Shown here: positions 6,747 to 8,057 of the stretch, one piece after another
Position numbering within the stretch: the stretch's first letter is position 1
Layout: every line of letters starts with the position of its first letter
Assembly (NCBI GenBank): GCA_029936705.1
Contig: JAPYSD010000138.1
Coordinates: 1-8,057, forward strand
Direction: 5' to 3'
Length of the DNA: 8,057 bases
DNA from: Croceicoccus sp.
Lineage (GTDB): Bacteria > Pseudomonadota > Alphaproteobacteria > Sphingomonadales > Sphingomonadaceae
Notes under the pieces: model-generated
What the model saw: the letters and a program-made list of their open reading frames with translations, nothing else
Databases searched by the model: none
What the model was told of the DNA's origin: nothing
Made by a program: the position numbers and the translations under genes

Positions 6747-7535
6747 TCAGCGGCATTTCGGGTGCTGCCCGATGTCCCTGAGGTCATAGAAATGCCCGTC
6801 GGCAATCGTCACCTGGACACATTGGCGGGACTGTGGGCGCCACTGAATGGAATAGCGGGTGTTGCCCGAAGTGAAATTGTCGACCTGGCGGAAACCGCGT
6901 TCTTCCAGTGTCGACATGCCGCCGGCCGCCCTCGCGCCCTTCAGATCCTTGAAATGGGCAGCTTCGCTGTATCCGCCGTGATCGTGATGGTGGCTGAGAT
7001 TGGCATTTCGCTCGTCTATGCCCGCGGAATAGCCTTTCGAATACGCATCCGAGCGATCGTAATTGTCGAAGGACGCGTAGTGGATGCCGTCCTGGTATCC
7101 GCGTTCGTACTGGGCTTCGTCTTCACGGTCGGAATAATGCTTGTTGTCGTCGTGGTGATGTGACTTGTGGCTGAGCAAAGCGCCCAGCAATGCGGCGCCT
7201 GCGACCACTCCGACCGCGGCAGCCGCATCGTTGCCCTTGTGATGGCCGCAATCCTGGTCGGTGGCGTCATTGATGGTCATGACGCGGCCGTCGTATACTT
7301 CGACCGTGACGCAATCGTCGTCCGCTTCGTCCCACCAATAGCTGTTCACATATCCCGAACTGTTCTTGTGGGTAGAGACATGGGAAAATCCCCGCTCCCG
7401 CAACTGCCCTTCCGCATCGCGCCCCAAGGACCCGTTGATATAGGACAGGTCCCTCGCTTTCTCAGCCAGGACCGGCGCGGATGCCATCGACAAGGCCGCT
7501 GCGCTTGCGACCAGAACAGGTATGCTCCTAACCAT
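6747..7535 (-). CDS. Exported protein with duplicated Cys-pair domain, glycine-zipper segment and His-rich linker; unknown function
   Basis: 262-residue protein with a Sec signal peptide (VRSIPVLVASAAALSMASA, likely cleaved after VLA at 24). Residues 29-96 and 195-261 are two copies of one roughly 67-residue domain: each starts with a DL segment, has a Leu-x-x-Arg/Glu-RGF motif (RGF at 48-50 and 213-215), an aromatic Tyr/Trp strand, then CVxV..DG and a closing Cys (Cys75/Cys96 and Cys239/Cys261), suggesting one disulfide per copy. Between them are a His pair (98-99), a glycine-zipper-like stretch AAAAVGVVAGAALLGALL (104-121), His clusters (126-128, 182-184, 186), and a Tyr-Gly repeat with RGYQDG (145-150) and KGYSAG (167-172). 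The domain resembles, from memory, uncharacterised proteobacterial secreted proteins. The zipper could insert in or associate with a membrane, and the His clusters could bind metal; both are inferences. The ATG has a strong GGAGGGAG upstream. Base composition is lower in GC than in the neighbouring genes. It is first in the unit with the lipoprotein gene. Confidence 0.85.
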   Translation of the reverse strand: MVRSIPVLVASAAALSMASAPVLAEKARDLSYINGSLGRDAEGQLRERGFSHVSTHKNSSGYVNSYWWDEADDDCVTVEVYDGRVMTINDATDQDCGHHKGNDAAAAVGVVAGAALLGALLSHKSHHHDDNKHYSDREDEAQYERGYQDGIHYASFDNYDRSDAYSKGYSAGIDERNANLSHHHDHGGYSEAAHFKDLKGARAAGGMSTLEERGFRQVDNFTSGNTRYSIQWRPQSRQCVQVTIADGHFYDLRDIGQHPKCR

Positions 7536-7542
7536 CAGATAT

Positions 7543-7550
7543 CTCCCTCC
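7543..7550 (-). promoter_or_regulatory. Strong ribosome binding site of the Cys-pair protein gene
   Basis: The minus strand reads GGAGGGAG, ending seven bases before the ATG at 7533-7535. It is one of the strongest Shine-Dalgarno sites in the window and fixes this start. Confidence 0.75.
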
Positions 7551-7601
7551 AGTTCCGCAGAATATTCGAGTGATACTTTAGGCCCATACCATATTCTTGA
7601 A

Positions 7602-7630
7602 TTTACTGGAATGCCGAGTCCCTTTTTCAA
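7602..7630 (-). promoter_or_regulatory. Possible sigma-70-type promoter of the Cys-pair protein operon
   Basis: On the minus strand TTGAAA (7625-7630) is followed by a 17-base spacer and AGTAAA (7602-7607). The -35 matches the consensus in five of six bases; the -10 matches only three (TAAATT at 7600-7605 is better but the spacer would be 19). The local AT-richness and position about 70-90 bp before the ATG fit a promoter, but the call is weak. Confidence 0.3.
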
Positions 7631-7637
7631 TTATTTT

Positions 7638-7687
7638 CAGACAAGCAAGTTTAGCCGTCGCGACCATTTCTTGTCTGCTGGCAGACA
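7638..7687. promoter_or_regulatory. Inverted-repeat cluster (TGTCTG/CAGACA), possible operator
   Basis: TGTCTGC (7672-7678) and GCAGACA (7681-7687) form a perfect 7-bp inverted repeat with a two-base centre. A third copy of the half-site, CAGACAAG (7638-7645), is a perfect 8-bp inverted match to CTTGTCTG (7670-7677). The three half-sites lie just upstream of the possible -35 of the Cys-pair operon, where an activator would bind. No regulator gene is in the window. The symmetry is seen; regulator binding is inferred. A stem-loop role is the alternative. Confidence 0.4.
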
Positions 7688-8026
7688 CCTTCCGTTCTTC
7701 TCGCCCGGTAGGATCGTATAGGCTGGAAAGGACACGACCACTTAGCCTGCATACGGCGGTCCGACGTGGATGAGCTTTCGGCTGGATGGTGTGTCCGAAT
7801 AGAATTTTCGGAAGATGCGCAGGAGCCAGGCGTGTATTGTCAGGGCCACACCTCGTTACAGGGTTTGACTGTGGCTAAAGCTACGCGATGCTGAGCGGCA
7901 CTTATCTCTGCTGGGCCACGCTTGTGTCGAAGTTCCGCACGACGCTGTACGAACCGCAGCGAGGCATTTCATCACCCGCAGACGCCAGATCGAAGCTGTC
8001 GAATGTTTGCTATTACCGGAGAAGGA
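7688..8026. other. Gene-free, AT-richer intergenic stretch
   Basis: No supported gene lies between the inverted-repeat cluster and the tRNA. Base composition and trinucleotide pattern are less GC-biased than in the coding parts of the window. Short open frames on both strands lack a start codon with a Shine-Dalgarno. Short inverted repeats are present (TCCGAA 7794-7799 with TTCGGA 7807-7812; GCCACA 7845-7850 with TGTGGC 7870-7875) but none has terminator or known ncRNA features. I see no insertion-sequence ends and no copy of the tRNA 3' end that would mark an attachment site. Confidence 0.5.
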
Positions 8027-8057
8027 TGGTGCCGCTTACAGGACTCGAACCTGTGAC
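8027..8057 (-). tRNA. tRNA 3' end, probably tRNA-Thr (partial)
   Basis: Read on the minus strand, the last 31 bases contain a complete T-arm (ACAGG, loop TTCGAGT, CCTGT), the acceptor 3' strand AAGCGGC, discriminator A and an encoded CCA (plus positions 8027-8029). The 5' half, anticodon included, lies outside the window. The matching acceptor 5' strand would be GCCGCTT, which together with discriminator A is what I recall for alphaproteobacterial tRNA-Thr; the amino acid is therefore an inference. Confidence 0.8.

Noticed and set aside
7794..7812. Inverted repeat TCCGAA/TTCGGA as a terminator
   Set aside because: Only six base pairs with a seven-base loop and no T-run on either strand.
7712..7894. 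Plus-strand open frame of about 60 codons (contains VRIEFSEDAQEPG)
   Set aside because: The translation looks mildly protein-like but there is no ATG, no Shine-Dalgarno before the GTG at 7766, and its length is not surprising in this lower-GC stretch.
7888..8057. Plus-strand frame starting at ATG 7888 and open to the window edge
   Set aside because: It runs antisense through the tRNA 3' end and has no ribosome binding site.
1..8057. CRISPR array, insertion sequence, phage or integrase genes
   Set aside because: No regularly spaced repeats, no transposase or integrase motif in any frame, and no terminal inverted repeats were seen.

Overview
The window looks like chromosomal DNA of a GC-rich alphaproteobacterium, most likely Sphingomonadales (the Erythrobacter/Sphingomonas group). 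This rests on the high GC, the strong G/C bias at third codon positions (which produces long antisense shadow frames), and resemblance of several proteins to types I associate with that order. The placement is an inference; no marker gene is present that fixes it. Every long gene is on the minus strand; only one very small gene is on the plus strand.

Left part (1-3412): a DEAD-box RNA helicase with a DbpA-type RNA-binding domain runs off the left edge. Upstream of it, about 220 bp away on the same strand, is a beta-class N6-adenine DNA methyltransferase resembling a type III Mod subunit, with no Res partner in view. Middle (3413-5874): divergent from the methyltransferase is a 34-residue membrane-like small protein gene with a very good ribosome binding site and a GC-rich hairpin just after its stop. 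Converging on it are a patatin-like phospholipase and, 67 bp upstream of that, an S66 LD-carboxypeptidase carrying a twin-arginine signal; these two are probably co-transcribed and both may act on the cell envelope.

Right part (5875-8057): a two-gene unit of unknown function encodes an exported protein with two copies of a Cys-pair domain separated by a glycine-zipper/His-rich linker, followed 29 bp later by a four-Cys lipoprotein. Both products are predicted to leave the cytoplasm. The approximately 490 bp upstream are visibly more AT-rich and gene-free, with an inverted-repeat cluster (TGTCTG/CAGACA) that could be an operator, and the window ends in the 3' end of a tRNA gene (probably Thr) on the minus strand.

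No mobile element, CRISPR array, phage gene or clearly novel multi-gene system is visible. The best candidates for undescribed biology are the Cys-pair protein/lipoprotein operon, the 34-residue protein, and the Res-less methyltransferase.
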